Shown piece after piece: positions 12,101 through 24,100 of a DNA stretch of 64,000 nt; position 1 is the first letter of the stretch; the number at the start of each line of letters is the position of its first letter. The position numbers were made by a program, and so were the translations under genes. The notes under the pieces were generated by a model that worked only from the letters and a program-made list of their open reading frames with translations, did no database searches and had not been told where the DNA came from. Source of the stretch: Branchiostoma floridae (Eukaryota > Chordata > Leptocardii > Amphioxiformes > Branchiostomatidae); contig NC_049991.1 in the NCBI RefSeq assembly GCF_000003815.2, positions 20,131,600-20,195,599 of the forward strand, written 5' to 3'.

Positions 12101-15100
12101 CAAACGGTTGATACAACCGACCTGGTTATTGGTATAGACTGGACTCCATGATACTGTCAGTCTAAATACAAGCTTTGCTCTATCACAATGGACAGGGATT
12201 CATGGCGATTATGGTGTCACCTCTCAGAGGATGAACTGAACTGAACTGACAGAACTTGCATAAAATCATGTATCTTGCAATTGGGTTCAAGAAAATAGAC
12301 AAACTACAATTTGAGCCTGTTACCTTGTGATCTGATCAAAGAGAAAACTATAAGCTTGAGACCACGACGGCAGTACTGTTACCAATTCTTCTCTGTGATT
12401 CAAAAGAGGAATCTTTAACCTTTATGCCACCATATATACATATTAAGTTGCTGTTGATATGTAGTAGTATTATGCAATACATCATGTAGGTCATGACCTT
12501 TGAGTTCAAAGGTCACAACACCTCATGGTGCCAGGCAGCCATCTTGTTCCCATTGTAGGGGATCCGCAGGTCAATCCGCCATGCAAATTGATGGTGGTCG
12601 ATTATAGTTCAGGGCCTAAAACTTCAAGATTTTTTTCCTGGTCAAATGGGTAGAAATCCTGGCAGTTTTGAGGTGGGTGTGACAGGGGAGGGTTTCAACT
12701 TTGTGATTAGGGCCAAAAAGCTGAGTTTGTGTGGTTTTTAGGGGGTATAAAGTTGGGACTTTTTTGTCCTAGCACATGGCCTCCTCACTGGGTTGTGGTG
12801 CGGTTTTGAGGTCATGGGTCAATCTTTCAGTTTCCCGGAAGTTCTCGCCGTTAGATTCATGCCGAAATGTGGTTTTTCGGATAGCTGAGATGTCGGGCTT
12901 TCATATGAGGGTATGTTTGTGTGCCAGTAACGTCAGATAGTTGAGTTACTAACAGTTGCTTTCTCCTCTTTTTTGTATAGGAACCCATTGTTTAGAGGCT
13001 GCAAATTGAATCACCTGCGGATACCCTGAAGTGTTCCAGGTATCATCCTGCCCTCCCCCTTTTTAGCTATTTTGGGGCTGAATACACCTCCATATGTGTG
13101 AAATATGGTCCCAGGGGACATGCCATGCTAACTTTGTTGAGAATTTCCTATATTTTAGCTGTTTTGGGTTCACTGGTGTGCTAATGGGCACTGCTTACAA
13201 TGAAAATTGCCATTGGTGTAAAATGACTTGAGAGGGAGGATGGACTCTAGAGTCTATCACTCTTTCATTTGACCTGCATTTTATTGGCAATTGCAAAAGT
13301 AAATTATGAATAGTCCAAAAGAGTTAGGTTGGACGTGAACCACGTTATTTGGCAACGTCCCAGGGGAGGAGCCGCGAAAGCGGTCGAGCTCATGGATACA
13401 GGAGGTGTGTTACTAAGCCCCATTTTCTTGTGTTTTGCTAACTATTTTGGGATGTTAGCATGATGTTAGCATGTGGCAGGTATCATGACAGCATACCAGA
13501 GTCTGTCAGTGCCATTTTCATAACAAAAAATTAAGAAAGTGGTGTGTGCATGGGGTGAAATTGGCTTTGACCTACTTTATTAAGTGCCCAGCACACACCT
13601 TCTGAAAGTCCCTACAAAGCCTCTGAAACAACACTTCATGACCAAATTTCAGGTCTCTGTCACTGTAGAGGCAGTCTCTGTGTGTCAGAGTGACTAGCTT
13701 TTGGCATTTCTTGACCTACATATGCCAGGTTTCTTGAAAACAGCTCTTGGTATATATGCTTGCCCCCCCCCCCCCCTTCAGACTCTGATGGCAGCCATGA
13801 TACCTGTAATAAAAGTGAGTCCCAGGGGAGTATAAATCATTGAAATTCTTTCATACTTAGGATAATATGTAACAACCCCTGTCTCCATTGTATGATAAAA
13901 CTTTTTTTGTAAAATTTTGAACTTGGGCTCTGTGAAGGGGATCCGCAGGTCAATCCGCCATGCAAATTGATGGTGGTCGATTATAGTTCAGGGCCTAAAA
14001 CTTCAAGATTTTTTTCCTGGTCAAATGGGTAGAAATCCTGGCAGTTTTGAGGTGGGTGTGACAGGGGAGGGTTTCAACTTTGTGATTAGGGCCAAAAAGC
14101 TGAGTTTGTGTGGTTTTTAGGGGGTATAAAGTTGGGACTTTTTTGTCCTAGCACATGGCCTCCTCACTGGGTTGTGGTGCGGTTTTGAGGTCATGGGTCA
14201 ATCTTTCAGTTTCCCGGAAGTTCTCGCCGTTAGATTCATGCCGAAATGTGGTTTTTCGGATAGCTGAGATGTCGGGCTTTCATATGAGGGTATGTTTGTG
14301 TGCCAGTAACGTCAGATAGTTGAGTTACTAACAGTTGCTTTCTCCTCTTTTTTGTATAGGAACCCATTGTTTAGAGGCTGCAAATTGAATCACCTGCGGA
14401 TACCCTGTAGGTCATTGAAAGTGGTCACATTAAAAGTACTCATTCGATCTATTGGCTCGAGCTGTCGTTAGCTTCCCTAAAGTTACTTTAGACCATCATG
14501 ATGACATTTCAAACAGTGCTGTTACCTTTCTTCTCTCCCCTTGAGAGGGCAGAAGCTGCCTCCTTGACAGCTGCTGTCACACTCAGCAGACAGCCCAGGC
14601 AGATCAGGTCAGTCAGCTGTAACAGCAGTCGCTCCTGGCAACAGAAAAAAATACATTTATAACCATGAAAAAGTCTTACATCCAACGAACACATTTGAAC
14701 TTTCACATGCCCAGTGTGATGTAATTTAGTTGAAGGACTGAGACACACACAAAGTATGCCTGGACATGACATATAGTAAGGTCTATACAAGAACTGTTTA
14801 CAAATGTACAAGTTAGGGGCCGTCACCTTTGACCTCATGCATACATTTTCACCAGCCATCAGTGATCGACTTTGAATTAGAGGAAGGCAAAATCTGTTTG
14901 ACAAGATAGGGGCCTTTACCTTCGACCTTTTGCATGTACAGTTTACAGCACCACCTATAATATTGTACTTTCTAAGGTCAATACTATGATAAACACCACA
15001 CTTTGAGATGACCTTCATATCTTAGTATCCTTATGTTTAGCTAAAGAGAAATTCGACACCACATCTCACCTTGAGATGACCTTCCATCTCCACGAACTGT

Positions 15101-18100
15101 GATTCGGAGCGTTCCTGCATGAGGCTTCGGCAGAACGCTGCGAAGTTCAGGTCTCCCCGCAGTGCTCGGATAATTTCCCTCAGCAGTGCTCGCACGGCGC
15201 GAAGGTAGTCCTCCCTATTGGTCAGCAACTCTTGGAACACCACAGCAAGGAACTAGAAATAAAAAGCAACAAAATACATGTTTGAGACTACAAATGTCTA
15301 GACACCTTTCAACCACCAATAGTAACTGTGATAGTCACAGTGTTCTCTTTGCTTGGAAAACCACAGCTAGGAACTGGCAATAAAAGGCATTAAAATCAGT
15401 TCAGTTTGTCCTCATAATACGAGGTGCCATTAATAATGTCAGTCCGTGCATATGCATCTCTCTCTACAGTATCATGATGGCTAGCAGGTTGTGGTTCTTT
15501 AGTCCAACCTCTTCCTCCAGTACTATCTTAAGTGTCAGGTTTGGACTTCTCCTTCGTCTATTCTCGTCAGGTTCCCAGAGGAGAACATTTTGTAGTCTCA
15601 AAATATGCAGGTATATATGGGGACCCATATCGGAAGATTTGCACGCCTTGGCACGCGCGTGAGTTTCTTCCCCACGTATACCAATACACGTATACGTGTT
15701 TTTCGTCACGCCGCGCTGAGTTGGCACGCGCGTTCTTTTACGGGCCTCGTCACGGCGGTAAACGATCTTAGCATGCATTATTCCCCCGCCCAGGTGCTGC
15801 CGCCAGAAGCCAAGTTTGTGTTACGTTACTTCCGAATCGGTAACAACTACGTGTATCCCTTCCGCTAATTCAAGACGATCTTTGCACGCAACATTCCGCC
15901 TGAGACCAAGTTTTACGTTACGGCTAAACAAACCGCTAAGGCGATCTTTTCACGCAATGTTACGGTGGTAATAAACTGCGTGTGTTCCCTCAGCTTAGAC
16001 GATCTTACCACGCAACGTTATGGTGATAATAAACTACTTGTCTTCCCTCCACTAAGACGATATTTGCACGCAACGTTATGGTGATAATAAACTACGTGTC
16101 TTCCCTCCACTAAGACTATATTTGCACGCAACGTTATGGTGATAATAAACTGCATGTGTTCCCTCCACTAAAAGAAAAAGCGTACAATACAATTTTTCCC
16201 TCTGCGAACTCGAATCCGGATGTTAAAAAAGAAAAAAAAAAGGACAACTAAAAAAAATACTTTAACGGACTCGAACCCGGATTAAACTAGCAACCAAAAC
16301 GTATGTTGCCGATGATCCCACCACTCGGCCACTTGAGCACATCATGTTTTTGTGTAAAAAGTTTGCGATCTCGTTCATTCCATGGCGGGCAACTTCTTCC
16401 TGGAGCGCCTGCTTCCAAGAACGCATGGCCGATCACTGACGCATGAAATCCACCCGGCCCGAGTTTTTCGCTGCTATTACTACTACTAGCATTAAAACTC
16501 GATGCCGAGTAGAAAAAAAAAATATCAGCACTCGGTTCCAGTACTGGCGGCGGTTTCGTAACCAGTGCTGAATGACCTTTGAACTGTCTTGCCGCCGCAT
16601 ACGTCACAATAACCGTTCTGAGATTTGATTGGCTGACGATTCATAGTGATGCAAATTCTGGTTGTCTTGGTTACACATGGTTGGATCAGCGCGCATGCGT
16701 GCCCATCCCAAACAATTAACTCCGCGTCATTTACATACTGGACGCCGTGCACACAAGCTCGCACTGACAAGAGTAAAGGAGCAAGGAATACAGCAAAGCT
16801 GCTGGGTTGCATGGCGAAACATGTTACACAGGTATGCGTTTTCCTTTGTTACTTTATCATTTGTTTAAGCAACTTATGTGATTACTTTCGGACATAACAA
16901 TTTAGCAGGGTGCTGCGGGGTCGCTTGGCAAAATTCTGCTCATTATCAATTCTGCCCTCCCTGTGTACGCGGATAACTTTTGCAGGCGGATAACTACGAA
17001 CTATTGTAAAGGGTACCAATTGTAGCTACTTGTAGCTAATCCAATGTAAGTTTAGAGCCGACGCTAGCCTTAAATTCATGGTATGGAAATCTAGGATGTT
17101 TACTCCACAAAGACAAATATCCTTCGGGTGGTAGCTCGCTCCTCCGGGCGGGGGATTTTTGCGTGCAAATATCGTCTTAGCGGAAGGAATACATGCAGTT
17201 CATTGCCGCCGTAACGTTGCGTGCAAAGATAGTTTTAGCAAAGGGAACACAAGCAATTTATTACCACCGTCACGTAAAACGGTCTCGGACGGAACGCAGT
17301 TTCTTACCACGGTAACCGTGGAAAAAGTTGGCTTCGGGCGGGGGAATAATGCGTCTAAAGGAAGTCTCAACGGAAGCGATACACGTAGTGTTTACTAGGG
17401 GAGTTAATCCACCCGCGTGTCAAGTCCGTACTAAATGAAGCAGGACACGCACGTGCCAAACCGCGCTAGAGGAAGCAATAAACGCATGTCCCAAAATCGT
17501 ACTAGGAGAAGCAATACACGCACGTGCCAAAATCGCGCTAGGAGAAGCAATACATGCACGTGCCAAAATCGCGCTAGGGGAAGCAAAACACGTACGTGCC
17601 ATTACCAGTCTAGGGGAAGCAATGCACGCGCGTGAGATTCGTCACCATAAGCGTACTCCACACGCGTGTGCGAGTACGCGTGTGCGAGTACGCTTGTGCG
17701 AGTACGCGAGTGCGAGTACGCGTGTGCGAGTACGCGTGTGCGAGTACGCGTGTGCGAGTACGCGTGCGGTGACGAATCTCACGCGCGTGCATTGCTTCCC
17801 CTGGGGCACCCTTGGTATAGCTCAAATATGAGACTACACCTTTCATGCACCACTAGTATCTCTCTTCTGTCAACAACTCTTGGAACACCACAGCGAGGAA
17901 CTACAGGAATAAAAGGCATGAAAATATGAGACCCAGGGTCCTATTGTGTGGAATGAACTATCTGCTGAACAGAGACAATGGGCAACAGTAACAGCTATCA
18001 AAAATGGACTGATACAGTAGCACTGTTAGCAGAACTTACATTGCTACCGAAGTTATTGTGTCCCAATTATGTTGTTTGTTTCTCAATAATGTTGGATTCC

Positions 18101-21100
18101 TGAAAAGCAGGCTGTACAGTGATTTTACCCAGCCAAAATAAAATAAATGATGACTACAAACGTCCAGGAATGTCTGATTCATTAGTTTTAGCTTTCTGTG
18201 ACGGCAATATTTTGGAATCAAACAACTAAAATTAAAACGACCTGGAAAAAATATCATCAATTCATTACAAACTCCCAGGCACCACTGACCCACCAGTGGC
18301 CACAAGGTGTACGTGCCTGTTGCTGCTGGCCAATTACATTTAGTGAAAGCTTAAAAATCTTCAAAAATTGGCAGGAATTTATCATGCCCATATTCATAAA
18401 CCAGTGCAAGGGCCGTGTAGGTAGAGTGTTCGCCTTGCACCCGTAGGTCGTGAGTTAGATCTCCGGTTGAGTCATACAAAAGACTTAAAAAATGGTACCT
18501 GCTGCTTTCTCAGGAGTTAAACACACATCACTACCAGTGGACTAGCCTCCTGCTGTAGTGGCTTGCACAAATGTGTGACCCAAGGGATACAGAAATGGAG
18601 ATAGGTGCCACCCTTGAGCATCTGTTAAGTACTGTTTTAACTTAATATCTCAAAGGTTGACAGCACCAACCTTTGCAGCCTCCTCGGGACTGTGCTGGAA
18701 CAGGACGGCCAACAGGGACATGTTGTTGGGGTTTCTGGAGTTGGAGAGCTCGTTGTAGATGGTGTGCTTCAGTACCAAGGACAGGTTCTCTGGGTGTGCA
18801 TTCAGTAACTCTCTGGGATGAAAAGACACACAAGGTTACTTTAATTTCTTATATATTACTTGAATAAAGAAGAAAAACATGCATGTTCATGTACTATTGG
18901 CAGGGCTCTAGCCAGCGTCCGTTTTTCCGTCAATTGACGGAAATTTGCTGCGTGTGACGGAAAAATGTTAAAACTAATCCTTCAACTTTGACAGACAAAA
19001 ATCTGATAAAAGCTCCTTGGTGGAAGCTACAGGCTGCTTGGGGACGCCGTCCACGGCCGTAAAAGCCCAACACTGTTTGTTTTGCTATTGTTATGATTGT
19101 TGATAATGTGTGTCGGTACCCTTTCGCATACGCTAATCTCATTAAAACCCGTTTTTCAAGGTCTCAGTTCAGTCTCTCTAACTCCTGGAATAGTGTTTTC
19201 CCTACAATGGGAATTGGCTGACGGAAAAAAATGTCGAGCTGGCTAGAGCCCTGACTATTGGTATGATAAACATTGTCCATGTATGTTCAATTGCAGATAC
19301 ATGCATGTATCTGACTTTTGTGCTTTGTGTCATTGTAGATGGTATTTTTCAGTACCAGGGACAGGTTCTCTGAGTGCGCATTAAGCAACTCTCTGGGATG
19401 AAAAGAACAGATGTTTAGATTTGAAGACAATTTTTTGGCACAGCTTCACGACCTAACCCTCTCTTGAACTAAAGAGCTGTAGCTTTGTAAAGAGTTGATT
19501 AAGTCACTACATTAAGATTGGGTTTGATTTTCTTAGCAGGGTTTGACCAAAGGCCTGAGGACAGTGCCTAGCTGAAAATCTTAAATGATATCAATGTTTC
19601 ATGAAATAATAAGTAGTCAATCCTCAGTAACCAGGTATCTTATTTTTGGGTTGGCTTCTTTGCTACAGTCTTCATTATTAGAAACACTGGAATTACTTCT
19701 ATAATACAAAAAATATGCTAAATTCTATACTTTTTGTACTGGACATTTAGACATTTTGATGAATAAAAATAAAAGAAGTCACCTCATGCAGGAGTTGTAG
19801 TGGTTGATGAGGGGTTTGGTCTTGAGGCGGACACGGATGAGCGCCGAGACGACCTCGACGTCTTGTGGGTCCTGGGTGACGCAGTTCAGACACACGGACA
19901 TCAACAGCTCCTGAGCCGGTCTGGTTAGCTGGGGGGACAGATGCATTATCGATTATTGGTCATTGATTGGTTTTTGACTGGCTACTTATCAGTTGTAACC
20001 AACGCTCCTGAGTCAGATATGTGAAAAGCTGGGTGAAAAGTTTGCACATATTAAGGTGATAAACAACAACATTCAACTTCTCAACCTTCAGGTCCATTTC
20101 CTTTTTCTTGGTTAGTGAATAAATTGGGATGAATATCTTAACTTGGCCAAATTGGGGGCTACTCGAACTTCAAGTCATTTGCCCAAAGCCAACCAAGAGT
20201 CCTATTGACTTATTTTTGCATAACTTGAACTTTCATGGTCCAACGAAAAAAAGAATTTATTCGGCTGTATTCAGCTGTATAGAGAGAAATACAGGGCTAC
20301 GCAACTAGCCGGAAGCTGTTATCAAGGGCTAGCCCTGGTAACTGTACAATATACAGCATGATCACGTTTACCGATACATGAGGTTTGTCGTTCAAACTAG
20401 GTTATTCCGACAATGCAAGATACGGATAACTTTAGATTTGGTGTAATTGAAGAAAAGATACATGGAAAGAGCCATGATGGTCTAATGCAAAATGACCACA
20501 TATCACAATCATATTGGAGAAAAAAAACTTCTGCCAAACCAATAAATAAATAGATAAAACAAGCCCCTACCTTTGGATTCTGGAGCCACATCTCGAGGCG
20601 CTGCACTGCCATGAGTCTGACCTCCGCGTAGCCGCAGGTCACGGTCATCAGGCGGATCAGGTTACGCGACAGGTTGTCCATGGCCTGGCGCCGGGTCAGC
20701 TGGTCCTTCAGAGTGTCCAGGATGTAACCCTCGATGCTCTCCTGCATGAAGGTGTACCTGGGGGAAAGTAAAAATGTTTGTATTGTATTGAATTGCGTAG
20801 TGGCTAAATTTCACAGTGTGTTAAATTTTGGGTTTGTTCGTTTGTTTGTTTTATTAGGATCTCCATTAGTGTTAAAACAATTTTATAGTGCAGTTGATGT
20901 TGTCGTTAAACAACGAAAATGTATATTATATACGTATTCAGTGTCAAGATTTTACTGTGAAAAACGTAAAAATAAAACCACTAAGAACATTTCAAGGTTT
21001 ACAGTTGGATGCATTGTGGCTATAGATCCAATAGAACCCATCAAACAACATTATTGCAAAATTAACACTTCTAATCTGCAGTTTGAAAAGCATCACCATG

Positions 21101-24100
21101 GTTACCTGGGAGTGATGCTCTGATCGTCCGGAGTGAGCCGCTCGCTTGTGGTTAGACCTTCCGACACGTCCGACCCTTTGTCATCATCATCACCGAACTG
21201 GGTCGGGCTGGGGCCTGATGAGTCACAACAGTTTGACTTGATATTTCTCCCATTAAATCATTATAATAGTATCATTATGCTACTTAATTTGATTTCTTGT
21301 CAATATTTCAATGAGGGTGTCCATCTCATAAAGTTTTGAGATTCTGGCCAACTTTAAACAACTGTATCCTTTGACTTCTTATTTTCTTTCCTGTGCACAT
21401 CAACTATAAACGGTGTGCTGTTGTTTCTGAAGAAGGTTGTACAGTCTTTCTAAAGCACTGCATGCAGTGAAAAATCAGATTTTGATACCTTGTGTTTTGG
21501 ACAAGCTATGGTCACCTTTTCTTTATTGATAGATACATGTAGCTCTTACATGACTTTGTACTCTTACATGTAGCTCTTACATGTATGGTAACTTAAGGAA
21601 ACAAGTGACATAAGATTTGGCCCTCTAGCAGCTTTCTTCAGAAGTGCAGGAGGTGTTTCATACGTTATCTTGGTAAACCCACAGACTTACAGTGTTCAGG
21701 AGTGGAGGAGGGTGGCCTGCCGCCCAGGTCAGAAGTCAGGCCAGACTTGGGAGGAAGCTTGGTGTTGAAGGCTGTCTGGATGTTGGCCACAAACTCCTTA
21801 CACTCTGGGTTATCCACCCACACTCGCTCCCCCAGGGAGTCTTCTACAAACACCTGGAGGTACATTAAGGAAGGGAGGAAACTTTGGATGAGAAGAAGTG
21901 GGTTAAGGAACATCTTCATTGAATACATTACAAAAATGATTTTCAACATCAGTTGGTAACATAAAACGCAATGTTGTTGCATCAATTCAGACTTACACTA
22001 ATCTTGCTCTTGTTATTACAAAGAGTACAACATTCTAGGAAAGTACCGAATTTTTCTGTATAACTTGAGTCCTTTTGGATATATGGTTAGATGCATTTTA
22101 ACAACTAGAAACTGTTCAATTCCGGCTGTGTCGCTCAACCGACATGCATGTTACCCGAAAGGAATACAGTCCTTAGGACAGGACGTTAAGCCGTGGTCCA
22201 TTTTTTATTGTGCTTGTCGAAAAGAGCTAGGGGAATTTCCCCTAGACAACGAACCTGTAAATACTGTACATAACGTCTGTCTTCCTTGTTATGACCAGTG
22301 GAAACCTAGCTTTTTACTGAGCTAAACTGGATCAAGTTTTTCTGAAATTCAATGTTTCACTTTACTTTTTTTATGCCTCACCTTAACAAAGTTGTCTGGC
22401 CAGTTGTCCTCCTCCTGGTAAGCAGACATGAGGATGTTGCATGTCAGCACCACCACCAGCGGGTTCCCTTTGGACTTGAAGTTGAAGGAAACGTCTCTCT
22501 TCAACAGGCTGCAGAAAGACTGGGGGAGGCAAAAGAGAGAAGGTTAGAGAAATAGAACGTTGGATCAGTTTATTAAGTGGTGTATTGCGATACTCATCTA
22601 TGATGATTGGACATTCATGTAGGGGTCGGTACAGGCACAGTTGATTCAGGTAAAAGTCCGGTTCAGGTCCAGAAGATCAGGTCCAGACTGGATATAATTC
22701 TGATCAATTATCTGTGAAAAGTTGTAAATGGGCGATCCTCAAAAGAATGGTCCATTTTGCAACAAAGGAATCTGTTTGACCTAAAAAACTAGTATCTGTT
22801 TTCTACTGGTGCATTAACATCCTATCTTCATGTAAACAACACTAAGATTGACTGTAGAAACTTGATAGAAATGACTATAAACTCTTCTCTACTATGCTTT
22901 TGTTATTTTCTCGGACTGGTAAGCCCCAAAACGTGTGAACGCCTGCAACAACTACATACAACCCACCTCAGTGACACCCTCGCTGAGGAAGATGAGGGGT
23001 TTTGTCTTGGCGAGGAACATGAGACTGAGGAACACACCCTGGTCAGGCTTGACAACAACAACAACAATAACAACAACAACAACATACAACCCACCTCCGT
23101 GACACCCTCCCTGAGAAAGATGAGGGGTTTCGTCTTGGCCAGGAACACGCCCTGGTATGGCTTAGCAACAACAACAACAACCCACCTCTGTGACGCCCTC
23201 GCTGAGGAAGATGAGGGGTTTTGTCTTGGCGAGGAACATGAGACTGAGAAACACGCCCTGGTCAGGCTTGGCCTTGTTGGACTTGAGCGTGTTGATGGCG
23301 CCGACGATCAGGCTGTCCACACGGTCATCGTTATTCTCTGCTTCAGCATCCAGGATGGAGTCGATCAGGTCGGATGGAGGCACTGAAAAACATCCACACG
23401 GAAACATTAGCATTATCAAACTGCCATGATTATGTCACCGATTCTATGCCAACAACTGCCAAAGTGGAAAACCCTTGAGGACAGTCTGACTACCCTACGT
23501 CCACCAGCTATGCGACTGAGTGAGTGAGCAAGGGAACTTTACACGGCTTTAATAACTCACTTCACTCGGCTACTAGGTTGAAATGAGGGCTTTGCTGCCT
23601 TTAGGAACCTAACTTGGAAAGAATGTCAAACAAGGACCATGCTATAATGATCAATGATAGTTGAGGAGGATAAACTCATAAAGGTAAGACCTACCCAGTA
23701 TAGGAGCTACAGATGACTCCCTGGCTGGCACAAGTGGTTTCTTCGGCGCCTCTGCCGGCCTGCCCAGCGGTGTCAGCACACCCAGCTTCGGTTTCTTGGC
23801 TGCGAACGCTGATGATGATGAGGGCATCAGGGAGGAGGAAGTGGCTGGAAAGGGGAATACACTCTCTATCATCAATCCTTACATCAATATTTTACTGTAT
23901 TATATTGTAATGTTTCTTGTGATCAATTCTTTGTATGTTCGTCCACATTTACGTAGAGTCTGCCGCTACCAGCCCAAAGCTGCCTAGGCAGACCTATGTA
24001 ATGACTTGTCCATTCAGTACTGGTAAAGCCTACTAAAGGTAAAGGTAAAAAGATAAAGATAGTCCCAGATGGCCCTTTTAACACAGTAGGGGCAGTGGCC

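Larger units (their letters stand above)
12559..14405. mobile_element. TRIM-like element with identical 468-bp terminal direct repeats
   Basis: The 468-bp repeats at 12559-13026 and 13938-14405 appear identical throughout. TGTAG flanks the whole element (12554-12558 and 14406-14410) as a 5-bp target duplication. Each terminal repeat begins GGGATCCGCAGGT and ends ACCTGCGGATACCC, an inverted repeat. The 911-bp interior has no long ORF and no recognisable primer-binding site or polypurine tract. Identity of the repeats implies recent insertion or conversion. It fits a miniature terminal-repeat element, but termini are not the usual TG...CA, so the class is uncertain. Confidence 0.75.
15640..17850. 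mobile_element. Palindromic (foldback-like) element with tandem subrepeats in an INTS1 intron
   Basis: The left arm (about 15640-16180) contains about five units of a roughly 58-bp repeat built around GCACGCAACGTTATGGTGATAA. The right arm (about 17155-17640) carries inverted, more divergent versions (GCGTGCAAAGATAG, GTAACGTTGCGTGC, CGGGCGGGGGAATAATGCG). ACGCGCGTGAG occurs near both outer ends. The centre (16200-17100) is unique and CpG-rich. No coding region for a transposase is seen. Boundaries are approximate. Confidence 0.65.

Noticed and set aside
12559..14405. Retrozyme (hammerhead-bearing small LTR element)
   Set aside because: Size and lack of coding sequence fit, but I found no CTGANGA and GAAA core in the 468-bp repeats.
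16262..16341. A functional tRNA gene
   Set aside because: A and B boxes are present but acceptor and anticodon stems do not pair well; a SINE head is more likely.
17435..17929. Several overlapping 60-90-codon ORFs in both directions
   Set aside because: They translate the 36-bp and 14-bp tandem repeats of the palindromic element.
22862..23386. 174-codon plus-strand ORF
   Set aside because: It is antisense to INTS1 exon 4, its partial copies and an AAC microsatellite.
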